Assembly (NCBI GenBank): GCA_002633275.1
Contig: NWBO01000069.1
Span: 16,954 to 80,953, forward strand
Length of the DNA: 64,000 nt
Source of the DNA: Bacteroidales bacterium Phil12
GTDB lineage: Bacteria; Bacteroidota; Bacteroidia; Bacteroidales; P3
Reading direction: 5' to 3'
Position numbers and translations under genes: made by a program. Positions 19,855-27,831 of this stretch are shown here, piece by piece; positions within the stretch are counted from its first letter, which is position 1, and each line of letters starts with the position of its first letter. Under the pieces are notes generated by a model. It was not told the origin of the DNA, ran no database searches, and saw only the letters and a list, made by a program, of their open reading frames with translations.

Positions 19855-20056
19855 GAGTAGTCCGCATTGATGTTTCTGAAATTACAAGCCGACTTTTTGA
19901 AATTAGCAGCAGAAAAAACAAATTCGCTGCCGATGAAGATTAAATATTTTCAATGCTCATATCTGAACGATACCCATAAATTTGTATCATTGATAAATTT
20001 TCTAATGTTTAATATTATTTTCGTAATGTGTGTGATTATTTCCGTAGTGTTAATGA

Positions 20057-21142
20057 TTATTTTTCTTGTTTCTTTTGTTTTTGTCGTAAATGGACTTGGC
20101 GAGTGAATATCGGCAGAACAATCAAACCTACGATGATGTAAGGGTAATATGTGAATAGTCGCCAAAGTAATGCCAACACTCCCTCAAAACCTTCTTTCAA
20201 AAATCCGTTTAAGAACAGCGGAAAAGCAAACTCCGCAACGCCACTCGACCCCGGTGTCGGGGATATACAAAGAACTATCCACATCACCAATTGACGTACA
20301 TATATAACTGCGTGATTTGTTATCTGCGGACTGAACGCTGCCAATATACAATTCAAAACCAAAAAGCGACAAGACCACGACGCAACCGTAACACCATAAA
20401 CCTTTAACCAATAAAAAAATGATTTGTGCTTAAATTCCTCAGCCGCTGTCAAGACATCATCGCCCATTTTGTTGAATTTATGTTGCCAACGTCTGAAAAG
20501 CCTTTTGCTGCCAAGGTTGTAAATAAAGTTTTTGAAGCCTTTGGGATAGAAAAATATTGCAGTGAGAATTATTAAGGTTAATAAAACCATAAAAGTATAT
20601 CCGATAATAAAAACATGTGTCTCGGAAATACGCATACCAAATACAGAAAATTTGAATTTTGTTGCAAAGGACATGGACAATCCACACACCAAAACCATTA
20701 TAGGTGTTATGATAATATAGAAAAGTTCATCCAAAAGAGTGGCAATTAACACCATTGCCGTACTTCTACCTGCACTCAGTCCCGATAAAGGCAAAATAAA
20801 CAAAGCAACGGCAGAGCCGCCAACGGATGTAGGCGTAACGGTAGAGGAAAACTCCCACAGCATAATGATATGAAACGCCTGCTTCCAAGACAGTCTATTG
20901 TCCGAAAGCATACGTATTCGTATCATATAAGTTAGTTCCCTGCCACACTCAAACAATAATGCCAAAAGCAGACAGAATACAGTGTAAGATGTGAAAAGAC
21001 TTGCAAGGTCTGAGAATAGTGAAGAGTTTTTATTGTACTCCCTTGCTATCATATAAAACCCAACACCCAATCCTATGAGAATAGGTATTATTATTTTGTT
21101 AAATCTAAAAACTCCCAAAGGATTGGAATCCTGCTTTGCCAT
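20057..21142 (-). CDS. Flippase-like integral membrane protein (UPF0104/YbhN family)
   Basis: A 361-residue polytopic protein with about eight hydrophobic segments. The family block GGSAVALFILPLSGLSAGRS followed by ATLLDELFYI is typical of the lysylphosphatidylglycerol-synthase transmembrane superfamily. The later CISPTPGSSGVAEFAFPLFL is the second conserved motif (PTPGGxGxxE). By family it moves or anchors lipids or lipid-linked sugars, but the substrate is unknown. The cytosolic aminoacyl-transferase domain of MprF is absent. It lies 15 bases downstream of the MscS gene, so the two form an operon. Confidence 0.85.
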   Translation of the reverse strand: MAKQDSNPLGVFRFNKIIIPILIGLGVGFYMIAREYNKNSSLFSDLASLFTSYTVFCLLLALLFECGRELTYMIRIRMLSDNRLSWKQAFHIIMLWEFSSTVTPTSVGGSAVALFILPLSGLSAGRSTAMVLIATLLDELFYIIITPIMVLVCGLSMSFATKFKFSVFGMRISETHVFIIGYTFMVLLTLIILTAIFFYPKGFKNFIYNLGSKRLFRRWQHKFNKMGDDVLTAAEEFKHKSFFYWLKVYGVTVASWSCRFLVLNCILAAFSPQITNHAVIYVRQLVMWIVLCISPTPGSSGVAEFAFPLFLNGFLKEGFEGVLALLWRLFTYYPYIIVGLIVLPIFTRQVHLRQKQKKQEK

Positions 21143-21157
21143 AATTGTTCAAGTGTT

Positions 21158-22006
21158 TTATTTTTCGTACTTCCCTATAACGGTGTATGGACATGGTAGA
21201 TTGTTCTCAACATTATAGTTGTAAATCGCACGATGTAAATAATCATATAATGCCCAATAATCCTTGCTTTCACACCACGCTTTGGTATCTATTGCAACCG
21301 TTCCCGGACCTATACGAAACCAAATTGTAGTTGCAGGAGTTTTAAGAGTAAGTTCGGATTTGTACGCAATTTCCAATAAATCTTTCTCAATCTTTTCGAT
21401 ATTTACTTTTTCGTCGGCAGCAACCTCCAAACGCACATCAACTCTTCTTTTGTCCATAGTTGAATAGTTGGTTACGTTGCCACTTGACAATGTTCCGTTA
21501 GGAAGTGTTATGAGTTTGTTATCAACAGTGAGAATTGTCGTTGAGAATATCTTAATACCCTGAACAGTTCCCTCCATTCCTTGTGTTGCAATGTAATCGC
21601 CCAACTTAAATGGGCGAAAAACCAATATTATTATACCGCCTGCGAAGTTTTGAATCGTTCCGCTCAACGCCATACCGACAGCCAAACCGGCCGCACCCAA
21701 CAAAGCAATGAATGAACTCATCGGAATGCCTATATATCCGATAACGGCAATGACAAGCATAATTTTCAAAGCTATCGAAACGGTCGATGTGATAACCGGT
21801 CTTAGAGTCGCATCAACATTTTTCCTTTCAAAGGCGTGAGCCAATTTCTTTTTGAGAAATTTGATTAATCTGAACCCGATATATAATATTATCAGACCTA
21901 TTACTATCTTTTTAACGGCATCTAATCCGTTTTGCGTAAACCAATTGACAATCGAATTGACAATACTATTTGGGTCGCTCGTTGAGATTGCTTGTAAAAG
22001 TAACAT
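21158..22006 (-). CDS. Small-conductance mechanosensitive channel (MscS family)
   Basis: A 282-residue inner-membrane channel of minimal MscS length. Three transmembrane helices lie in the first 130 residues. The pore-lining TM3 region contains ALLGAAGLAVGMALSGTIQNFAGGI, the Gly/Ala-rich signature, followed by the beta domain start VFRPFKLGDYIATQGMEGTV. It opens on membrane tension to release solutes after osmotic downshock. It is the first gene of a pair with the flippase-like protein. Confidence 0.93.
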   Translation of the reverse strand: MLLLQAISTSDPNSIVNSIVNWFTQNGLDAVKKIVIGLIILYIGFRLIKFLKKKLAHAFERKNVDATLRPVITSTVSIALKIMLVIAVIGYIGIPMSSFIALLGAAGLAVGMALSGTIQNFAGGIIILVFRPFKLGDYIATQGMEGTVQGIKIFSTTILTVDNKLITLPNGTLSSGNVTNYSTMDKRRVDVRLEVAADEKVNIEKIEKDLLEIAYKSELTLKTPATTIWFRIGPGTVAIDTKAWCESKDYWALYDYLHRAIYNYNVENNLPCPYTVIGKYEK

Positions 22007-22079
22007 ACTTGTTTTTCTTTTTAATTATATAATTGTTTTCTTTATTGCTTATATCCAAAAATCAGTGTCCCTAACTGAT

Positions 22080-22103
22080 AAATTAGTGTTAAACATCAGT
22101 AAA
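22080..22103 (+). repeat. Interspersed 24-base repeat, copy identical to 26051-26074
   Basis: This 24-base stretch (core TTAGTGTTAAACATCAG) is exactly the reverse complement of 26051-26074. Related copies lie at 8829-8873 and near 670-689. Confidence 0.7.
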
Positions 22104-22199
22104 TTTATATGAGACATTAATTTATCAATTACCGATACCAATAAAATTTTGTCAAGAATACAGACAATAACTCATTGTTTTGTATTGCTCAACGCTGTG

Positions 22200-22207
22200 C
22201 AAAATTA
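22200..22207 (-). promoter_or_regulatory. Possible -7 box for the mscS operon
   Basis: The minus strand reads TAATTTTG, about 190 bases upstream of the MscS start. The interspersed repeat would lie in the leader. Confidence 0.4.
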
Positions 22208-22333
22208 CAAAAAATTACTATTTGTCCTTTGTTATACAGTGATTTTTTTGATTATTGCAAACACTTAGCAAATTTTAACACCTACTATTATTTTGGATAA
22301 ACTTCGGAAAATTGTGAAAATTGAAATGAAAAA

Positions 22334-22990
22334 TTACTTTATGGTTATTGTTACAAAGAGATTGGACTTTGCATCAAAAGTGCTTATTATTTTGTGATTG
22401 TTTTTGGTGTAATTTTGATTGATTGCAAAGGTTGGTGGCGTCAAATCTATTGTTGAAAAATTGTTTGCAATACCAGTTCCCGTCATTTTAACATAAGATT
22501 CCTTGATTGTCCAAAGTTGAGTGAAAGCAATATCAAATATTTGCTCCTTTGCAAACAGAGTCTTTATGTTTTGAGAAATAGATTTTTTGGTTTCGCTATT
22601 TTGAGAAATATATTCCTCAAATGTTTTATTTTCGAGAGCGTTCAAATATGTGGCTTCGCAAGAATGAAATTTCTTTTGAGCAAGTTCGCTTTTGCCGAGC
22701 CTCAAATATTCAATATCAATACCTATCGGCGAAGAATGAAGAGCTATGGCGATATGATTTTTGGTATTGGAAATAGAGAAATGTAAAAAAGGATTGTTTT
22801 TGAAATAAGGCTTTCCTTTGTCTTGCTTTGCTATTGTGAAATCAAAAGCAAAACCATTGTTTTGAAGTGTGTGGATTAAAAATTTTTCTCCAAGTAAAGA
22901 AATGTTTTGATGATTAGTCAAAGCGTTGTCCCAACCAAAAAGATTTTTGAGGGTTTCGATGTTTTCTATTTGTATAAAAGGAAAATCCAT
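22334..22990 (-). CDS. 4'-phosphopantetheinyl transferase (Sfp-type)
   Basis: A 218-residue protein from the ATG at 22988-22990 (an in-frame TTG lies four codons upstream). Key motifs: HFSISNTKNHIAIAL (the conserved His-Ser block), GIDIEYL (Mg-binding Asp and Glu), and LWTIKESYVKMTGTGI (WxxKE...K). It transfers the phosphopantetheine arm of CoA to a carrier protein serine. No polyketide or nonribosomal synthase is seen in the window, so its target is probably the fatty-acid acyl carrier protein. It is separated from the FKBP gene by a minus-strand terminator, so it may have its own transcript or depend on readthrough. Confidence 0.88.
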   Translation of the reverse strand: MDFPFIQIENIETLKNLFGWDNALTNHQNISLLGEKFLIHTLQNNGFAFDFTIAKQDKGKPYFKNNPFLHFSISNTKNHIAIALHSSPIGIDIEYLRLGKSELAQKKFHSCEATYLNALENKTFEEYISQNSETKKSISQNIKTLFAKEQIFDIAFTQLWTIKESYVKMTGTGIANNFSTIDLTPPTFAINQNYTKNNHKIISTFDAKSNLFVTITIK

Positions 22991-23013
22991 TGCAAACAAC
23001 AAATTAAAAAATA

Positions 23014-23045
23014 GGCTGACAAGGAAATTTTCGTCCTTATCAGCC
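23014..23045 (-). terminator. Strand-specific terminator between the FKBP and PPTase genes
   Basis: On the minus strand GGCTGATAAGGA pairs with TCCTTGTCAGCC (12 bp, one G-U), followed by TATTTTTTAATTTG. The plus strand has a C-A mismatch at the same place. Confidence 0.75.
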
Positions 23046-23062
23046 CAAGCAATTACAAAGAA

Positions 23063-23683
23063 TTATTCAATACCTAATAATTCCACTTCAAAAATCAATG
23101 TACTGCCGGCAGGGATATTACCAACGGCTTGGTCACCGTAAGCCAACTCAGACGGGATATAAAACCTTGTTTTGCCACCGACTTTCATCGTCTGCAAACC
23201 TTCTGTCCAACCTGCGATAACTTGATTTAACGGAAAACTGATAGGTTCTCCTCTTTGAATGGAAGAGTCAAAGGTTGTTCCGTTAAGTAATGTTCCGTGA
23301 TAATGAACCTTAACCGTATCGGTAGCCTTAGGGCTTTCACCACTGCCTTCACTTAAAACGGTATATTGAAGACCCGATGCGGTTTCGATAACATTAGGCT
23401 GATTGCGGTTGTTTGACAAAAATTCTCTACCTTTTTGTTTTTGTTCAGCGGCTTGTTTTTGCATTCTTTCCATTTGTTTTTTCTGCATCTCTTGTTGAAA
23501 AGCCTGCATAACTCTACCTTTTTCCTCATTAGTCATTGGATTGGAGGATTTGCCTTCAAGAGTATCTTTCATAGCCTGAACCATAACCTCGATATTCAAA
23601 TCCATTTGCTCGTTCATAATACTACGAGCCATATCCTCGCCAATAATGAAAGAAACCTTGTCTTTATCGTTATTTAACTGCAT
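23063..23683 (-). CDS. FKBP-type peptidyl-prolyl cis-trans isomerase (FklB/FkpA-like)
   Basis: A 206-residue protein. The N-terminal part (about 1-95) is helical and charged (QQEMQKKQMERMQKQAAEQK), the dimerisation arm of this subfamily. The C-terminal FKBP domain shows VKVHYHGTLLNGTTFDSSI, then WTEGLQTMKVGGKTRFYIPS and LAYGDQAVGNIPAGSTLIF. No signal peptide is visible at the chosen start, so it may be cytoplasmic, unlike FkpA. It speeds proline isomerisation during folding. It is 24 bases downstream of the S46 peptidase gene, suggesting one transcript. Confidence 0.9.
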   Translation of the reverse strand: MQLNNDKDKVSFIIGEDMARSIMNEQMDLNIEVMVQAMKDTLEGKSSNPMTNEEKGRVMQAFQQEMQKKQMERMQKQAAEQKQKGREFLSNNRNQPNVIETASGLQYTVLSEGSGESPKATDTVKVHYHGTLLNGTTFDSSIQRGEPISFPLNQVIAGWTEGLQTMKVGGKTRFYIPSELAYGDQAVGNIPAGSTLIFEVELLGIE

Positions 23684-23707
23684 TATCGTAATTTGTTTAA
23701 GGGTTAA

Positions 23708-25879
23708 TTATTTTACGATTTTCAATTCATCAATCAATCTTTGACAATTAGCAAATTTATCAATGATGAATAACACGTATCTTGCATCTACACATATCGT
23801 TCTTTGCAATTCAGGTTCAAATGCTATATCTCCACTCATTGCTTCCCAGTTTCCGTCAAATGCCAATCCGATTAATTCACCGTTTGCATTGATTACAGGA
23901 GAACCTGAATTTCCCCCTGTAATATCGTTATTGGTTAGGAAATTAACTATAAGTTTTCCATCTTTGTCAGCATATTGACCATAATCCTTATTTTCATAAA
24001 GTTCTTTTAATTTTGCAGGAACTATGAACTCATCATTTGTCGGGTCTTCTTTTTCCATAACACCTTCCAAGGTCGTTGTGTAATCATAATGAATTGCATC
24101 GGCAGGATAGTAATCCAAAACAGAACCATAGGTCATACGAAGAGTAAAGTTAGCGTCCGGATAGCGAACCAATGACGGATCCATATCTCTAAGAGCCATA
24201 ACAAAGTTTTGTCTTGCGTCTGCAAAATCTGCATTAGCTTTTTCTGTCTTTTCATCACTGCTTGTTAATGCTCCATACATAGCCAAAGTTATTTGATACA
24301 TCGGATCTTTTCTTAGTTTTTTTACCTTAGGATTTTTCATAAACTTATTATAGTTTTCTTCGTTGGCAAAAATACTTTTCTTGAAAATTTCATCCGTTAG
24401 TTTATCCACACCACCAGCTTTTGCAATAGCGTCTTTGATAGCTGCTATCTGACAATCGGCAGGTAAATCATTTTCCATTTGCAGCAATGCACGGAACAAA
24501 TCTTTCTCAGTTGCTTGGTCGTAACTCTTGAAATGTTCTTTTCCCATGTCTTTTAATCTTTCAATAAAGTCCTCAGTCAATTTTTTACTGCGTTCAGCCA
24601 CATCCATACTTAGACCTTGGCGGAATGCGAACATACCACGTTGAGATAGATACAGTCCTAAATTATGATACCAACTTGATTTGTTTTGTGCTGACGACAT
24701 TACGGTACGGGAAGCATCTCTTAAATTTTTGATAACGTCTTTATATTGTTCTGTCTTGCTACCACCGTTTTCTATCCACTGTTCCAAACGGTCTTCTATG
24801 TCTTTTTTCTTGTCATATACGTGCAAACGTTTCAAGCCACGGCTTTCGCCCTGTTTGTTTTTCCACATATTCATCATGGAAGCATAGTCAGAAGCATATT
24901 TCAAACGCACTGCATTGTCGACATCCATGTGTTTTTTCATTACAGGAAGCATAGCACTGCCTGCTTTATAGATTGCAGGGTTTGTATATTGCAATGTGTT
25001 TTCTATTTCATAAGAAGTCATATATCTTTCAGTGCTTCCCGGATAACCCCATATCATTGCGAAATCCTTTTCCTTAACACCCTGAATGTTTATAGGCAAA
25101 AAATGTTTCGGTTTCAATGGAACATTGTCTTTTGAGTAGTCAGCAGGCTCGTTATTCTTATTTGCATAAATTCTGAAAATAGAAAAGTCGCCCGTATGTC
25201 TTGGCCACATCCAGTTATCGGTATCTCCGCCGTATTTACCGATGGAAGAAGGTGGAGCACCTACCAATCTGACGTCAGTATAAACCTCATAGATGAACAT
25301 ATAATATTCATTGCCTTCAAAGAAGTCTTTGATTTCTACACGGTATTTACCTTCTTGACTTTCCTTTTTAACCAACGCATCGATTTTGTCTTGAATGTCT
25401 TGTGCAAATCTACTTTTGTTCATAGCCTTTGCATTGTCGCCCAAAATTTCTTTGGTAACGTCTCTCATTTCTTTAAGGAAAGAAACATACAATCCGGGAA
25501 TAGGTATTTCTTCTTCATAACTGTTTGACCAGAAACCATTAGTCAAATAATCGTGTTCAACTGTCGAAGAAGACGCTATTGCATCGTAACCGCAGTGATG
25601 ATTGGTAAACATCAAACCATTTGGAGAAACAATCTCGCCTGTACAGAAATTACCCATTTGAACAATTGCGTCTTTAAGCGAAGAATGATTTATATCATAC
25701 AACTGTTCTGCCGTAAGTTTCAAACCAAGTTTCTGCATATCGGCATAATTCAACTGTTTGAAGAACATAGGTAACCACATTCCTTCATCAGGTGGATTCA
25801 ATGGCTTAGGTGTCGGGTTGGCAAAAGTCATAAACGACGCCATTGCCAAAGCTGCCATACTAAAAATTCTTTTTTTCAT
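23708..25879 (-). CDS. S46-family dipeptidyl-peptidase, DPP7-like
   Basis: A 723-residue periplasmic serine exopeptidase with an N-terminal signal peptide (MKKRIFSMAALAMASFMTFA). The catalytic His is in FTNHHCGYDAI, and the nucleophile is in GGNSGSPV (about S658). The residue 18 positions after the nucleophile, which sets the P1 pocket, is Gly (about G676, in AFDGNWEAMSGD). In this family Gly marks DPP7-type hydrophobic preference, while Arg marks DPP11-type Asp/Glu preference. It releases dipeptides from oligopeptides, supporting amino-acid fermentation. It starts from a consensus promoter with a leader of about 300 bases and is probably co-transcribed with the FKBP gene. Confidence 0.93.
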   Translation of the reverse strand: MKKRIFSMAALAMASFMTFANPTPKPLNPPDEGMWLPMFFKQLNYADMQKLGLKLTAEQLYDINHSSLKDAIVQMGNFCTGEIVSPNGLMFTNHHCGYDAIASSSTVEHDYLTNGFWSNSYEEEIPIPGLYVSFLKEMRDVTKEILGDNAKAMNKSRFAQDIQDKIDALVKKESQEGKYRVEIKDFFEGNEYYMFIYEVYTDVRLVGAPPSSIGKYGGDTDNWMWPRHTGDFSIFRIYANKNNEPADYSKDNVPLKPKHFLPINIQGVKEKDFAMIWGYPGSTERYMTSYEIENTLQYTNPAIYKAGSAMLPVMKKHMDVDNAVRLKYASDYASMMNMWKNKQGESRGLKRLHVYDKKKDIEDRLEQWIENGGSKTEQYKDVIKNLRDASRTVMSSAQNKSSWYHNLGLYLSQRGMFAFRQGLSMDVAERSKKLTEDFIERLKDMGKEHFKSYDQATEKDLFRALLQMENDLPADCQIAAIKDAIAKAGGVDKLTDEIFKKSIFANEENYNKFMKNPKVKKLRKDPMYQITLAMYGALTSSDEKTEKANADFADARQNFVMALRDMDPSLVRYPDANFTLRMTYGSVLDYYPADAIHYDYTTTLEGVMEKEDPTNDEFIVPAKLKELYENKDYGQYADKDGKLIVNFLTNNDITGGNSGSPVINANGELIGLAFDGNWEAMSGDIAFEPELQRTICVDARYVLFIIDKFANCQRLIDELKIVK

Positions 25880-26050
25880 CGTGTTTGTCTTATTATTTTA
25901 AGTTATTATTTTATTTGCTTTATTTGTTTTCAATGCACCAAACATTACTTATACAGTAGTCTTCTATCTTTCTTTTTAACCTATTTTTTAGCGAAAAGAT
26001 GCTTTCCTTTTATTGTTTTCCTCTATGTGTTGTTACCTGTTATCAGAGCC

Positions 26051-26121
26051 TTTACTGATGTTTAACACTAATTTTCCAATGTTAAACATTATTTTATCAG
26101 TGTTAAACATTAATTTTCCAA
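26051..26121. repeat. Cluster of three interspersed-repeat copies
   Basis: The first copy, 26051-26074, is the exact inverse of 22080-22103. Two further degenerate copies follow (around 26076-26095 and 26097-26121), each with a TGTTAAACATTA-type core. The cluster would be transcribed in the DPP7 leader. Confidence 0.65.
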
Positions 26122-26188
26122 TATCACTTAATAATTTTGTTCGGTCGCTTTGTAAAATTTTCTTTTGTATCTACTAAATTAAAGGTTG

Positions 26189-26218
26189 CAAAGTTACAAA
26201 CATTTTTTTGAATAACAA
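26189..26218 (-). promoter_or_regulatory. Promoter of the DPP7 operon
   Basis: Minus strand: TTG (26216-26218), 19 bases, TAACTTTG (26189-26196), an exact consensus match. The leader to the start codon is about 300 bases. Confidence 0.8.
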
Positions 26219-26265
26219 AATTCGGATTTCGTATGTGCAAAAAGGGTAAATAGAAATTAATTTTT

Positions 26266-26295
26266 TTGTTAGTTATAAAAAATACTATATCTTTG
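26266..26295 (+). promoter_or_regulatory. Promoter of the holin-like gene and panC
   Basis: TTG (26266-26268), 19 bases, TATCTTTG (26288-26295), about 90 bases upstream of the start at 26385. Confidence 0.8.
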
Positions 26296-26384
26296 CAAAT
26301 TATTTTGAAAAGTAGGTAGGTGCGTTTTTGTTCGTAACTATCGAACGATTAAATTAAGACAAAAAACATTAAAACAATAAGGAT

Positions 26385-26945
26385 ATGAAAAGATACACTA
26401 TGAACATGTCAATGGATTCCAAGTTTAATCCGATGAGTAAAGACTTTTGGGTTAAGATAGTTGTAATGACGATTGCCATTTGGCTTGTGTCTTTAACATC
26501 TTTGGCACATGTTGAAAATCCTTTATGGGCAATTTTGGCGGCTCTTATAATAAGTCTTTTGAATGCTTTTCTTCGTCCTGTATTGTCATTGATTTCTTTG
26601 CCGCTTATGGTAATGACTTTTGGTTTATTCTCATTGGCGATTAACGCAATCATAGTCCTTTTGACTTCATTACTGTTGAAGCCTAATTTTATGGTAGAGG
26701 GCTTTTTCAATGCTTTGTTGTTTTCGATTGTAATCACCGTTCTTTCGTTTTTGATGAATATTCCGATTAAATTAAAGAAAGTTAAAGACGATATTTACGG
26801 GGATAACGATAGACGAACAACGAACAAAAATATAGACGACAATTATAATAAATCCAATCAATCAGGTTCAAATCGTTTTGATAGCGATCCTTTCAACGAT
26901 AATCCAAAGGATAAGAATTATACCGATTATGAAGATGTTGATTAG
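26385..26945 (+). CDS. Four-helix membrane protein of the 'phage holin' (PF04020-like) family
   Basis: A 186-residue protein with four hydrophobic helices between about 20 and 125. The family block LLNAFLRPVLSLISLPLMVMT (LxNxxLRPxLxxLxLP) is intact. Despite the family name, such proteins are chromosomal housekeeping membrane proteins in many bacteria and no phage genes are nearby. The last 60 residues form a charged Asn/Asp-rich tail (NDRRTTNKNIDDNYNKSNQS) that is probably disordered. Function unknown. It lies 31 bases upstream of panC and has a consensus promoter. Confidence 0.8.
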   Translation: MKRYTMNMSMDSKFNPMSKDFWVKIVVMTIAIWLVSLTSLAHVENPLWAILAALIISLLNAFLRPVLSLISLPLMVMTFGLFSLAINAIIVLLTSLLLKPNFMVEGFFNALLFSIVITVLSFLMNIPIKLKKVKDDIYGDNDRRTTNKNIDDNYNKSNQSGSNRFDSDPFNDNPKDKNYTDYEDVD

Positions 26946-26976
26946 GATAACGAACGTTTTTTATTATATATAAATT

Positions 26977-27819
26977 ATGAAAATTTGTAAAACAGTCAGC
27001 GAATTAGAAAGTGCGGTAAGCGCATTCAAAACAGCGGGCAAAAGTATAGGATTGGTGCCTACCATGGGAGCATTGCACGACGGTCATATTTCATTATTCA
27101 ATCGTGCAAGAAATGAAAACGATGTCTTCGTTGCAAGTGTCTTTGTCAATCCAATACAATTTAACAATAAAGAAGATTTCGAGAAATATCCCCGTGATGA
27201 GCAAGCCGATTTGTCGGTACTTGAAAATTGCGGTTGTGATATGGTTTTTACTCCGACGCCCGAAGAGGTTTATCAGAATGAAACTCCCGAAACTTGGGCA
27301 TTTGGAGAATTGGAGCAGGTTATGGAGGGCAAGCAAAGACCGGGACATTTTTCGGGAGTAGCGAATATTGTTTCTCATCTTTTTACATGGACTAAGGCAG
27401 ATAGGGCTTATTTCGGAGAAAAAGATTATCAGCAGGTTTTGATTATAAAGGATATGGTTCGTCAGATGGGTTCATCTATTGAGATAATACCTTGTCCTAT
27501 TTATAGAGAAAGCGACGGTCTTGCAGCCTCTTCAAGAAACAAAAGACTTTCTCAACAATCGCGTGCCATAGCACCTAAAATTCACGAAATACTTACTAAA
27601 TCCTATCAACAGAAAGATTTTTTGTCTTTAAGCCAAATAAAATCTTTTGTTGAGACTGAGTTCGATAAATTAAAAGAATTTGAATTGGAATACTTCACTT
27701 TGGCAGATGCAGACACGTTAAAGATTGTCAAAGTCAAAGAACCTAATCAAAAAGTAATAGGATTTATTGCTGTTTGGTTGGACGGAGTCAGATTAATTGA
27801 TATACAGAAATATTTTTAA
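26977..27819 (+). CDS. panC: Pantoate--beta-alanine ligase (pantothenate synthetase)
   Basis: A 280-residue cytoplasmic enzyme of usual length. Signatures: GLVPTMGALHDGHISLF (the HIGH-type ATP motif), VFVNPIQFNNKEDFEKYPR, AYFGEKDYQQVLIIKDMV (the KDYQQ block) and RESDGLAASSRNKRLS. It joins pantoate and beta-alanine with ATP to form pantothenate, the CoA precursor. No panB or panD is nearby. It lies between the holin-like gene and the formiminotransferase gene, 12 bases upstream of the latter, so these are probably co-transcribed although not functionally related. Confidence 0.97.
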   Translation: MKICKTVSELESAVSAFKTAGKSIGLVPTMGALHDGHISLFNRARNENDVFVASVFVNPIQFNNKEDFEKYPRDEQADLSVLENCGCDMVFTPTPEEVYQNETPETWAFGELEQVMEGKQRPGHFSGVANIVSHLFTWTKADRAYFGEKDYQQVLIIKDMVRQMGSSIEIIPCPIYRESDGLAASSRNKRLSQQSRAIAPKIHEILTKSYQQKDFLSLSQIKSFVETEFDKLKEFELEYFTLADADTLKIVKVKEPNQKVIGFIAVWLDGVRLIDIQKYF

Positions 27820-27831
27820 ACCATATAAGAT

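Larger units (their letters stand above)
19523..20056. other. Gap between convergent genes
   Basis: About 530 bases. It holds two hairpin terminators (listed) and a second, degenerate GCAAGTTT-type hairpin near 19630-19680. A weak open frame at 19867-20106 encodes a hydrophobic peptide and overlaps the end of the next gene; I do not support it. Confidence 0.6.
22007..22333. other. Intergenic region with one repeat copy and a promoter box
   Basis: About 330 bases, AT-rich. It holds the repeat at 22080-22103 and a minus-strand -7 box at 22200-22207. No coding sequence is supported. Confidence 0.55.
25880..26384. other. Divergent intergenic region
   Basis: About 500 bases between the DPP7 gene (minus) and the holin-like gene (plus). 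It holds a repeat cluster and two consensus promoters, all listed. No gene is supported. Confidence 0.65.

Noticed and set aside
19867..20106. A 79-residue hydrophobic open frame
   Set aside because: It overlaps the end of the flippase-like gene on the other strand and starts just after a strong bidirectional terminator; composition explains it.
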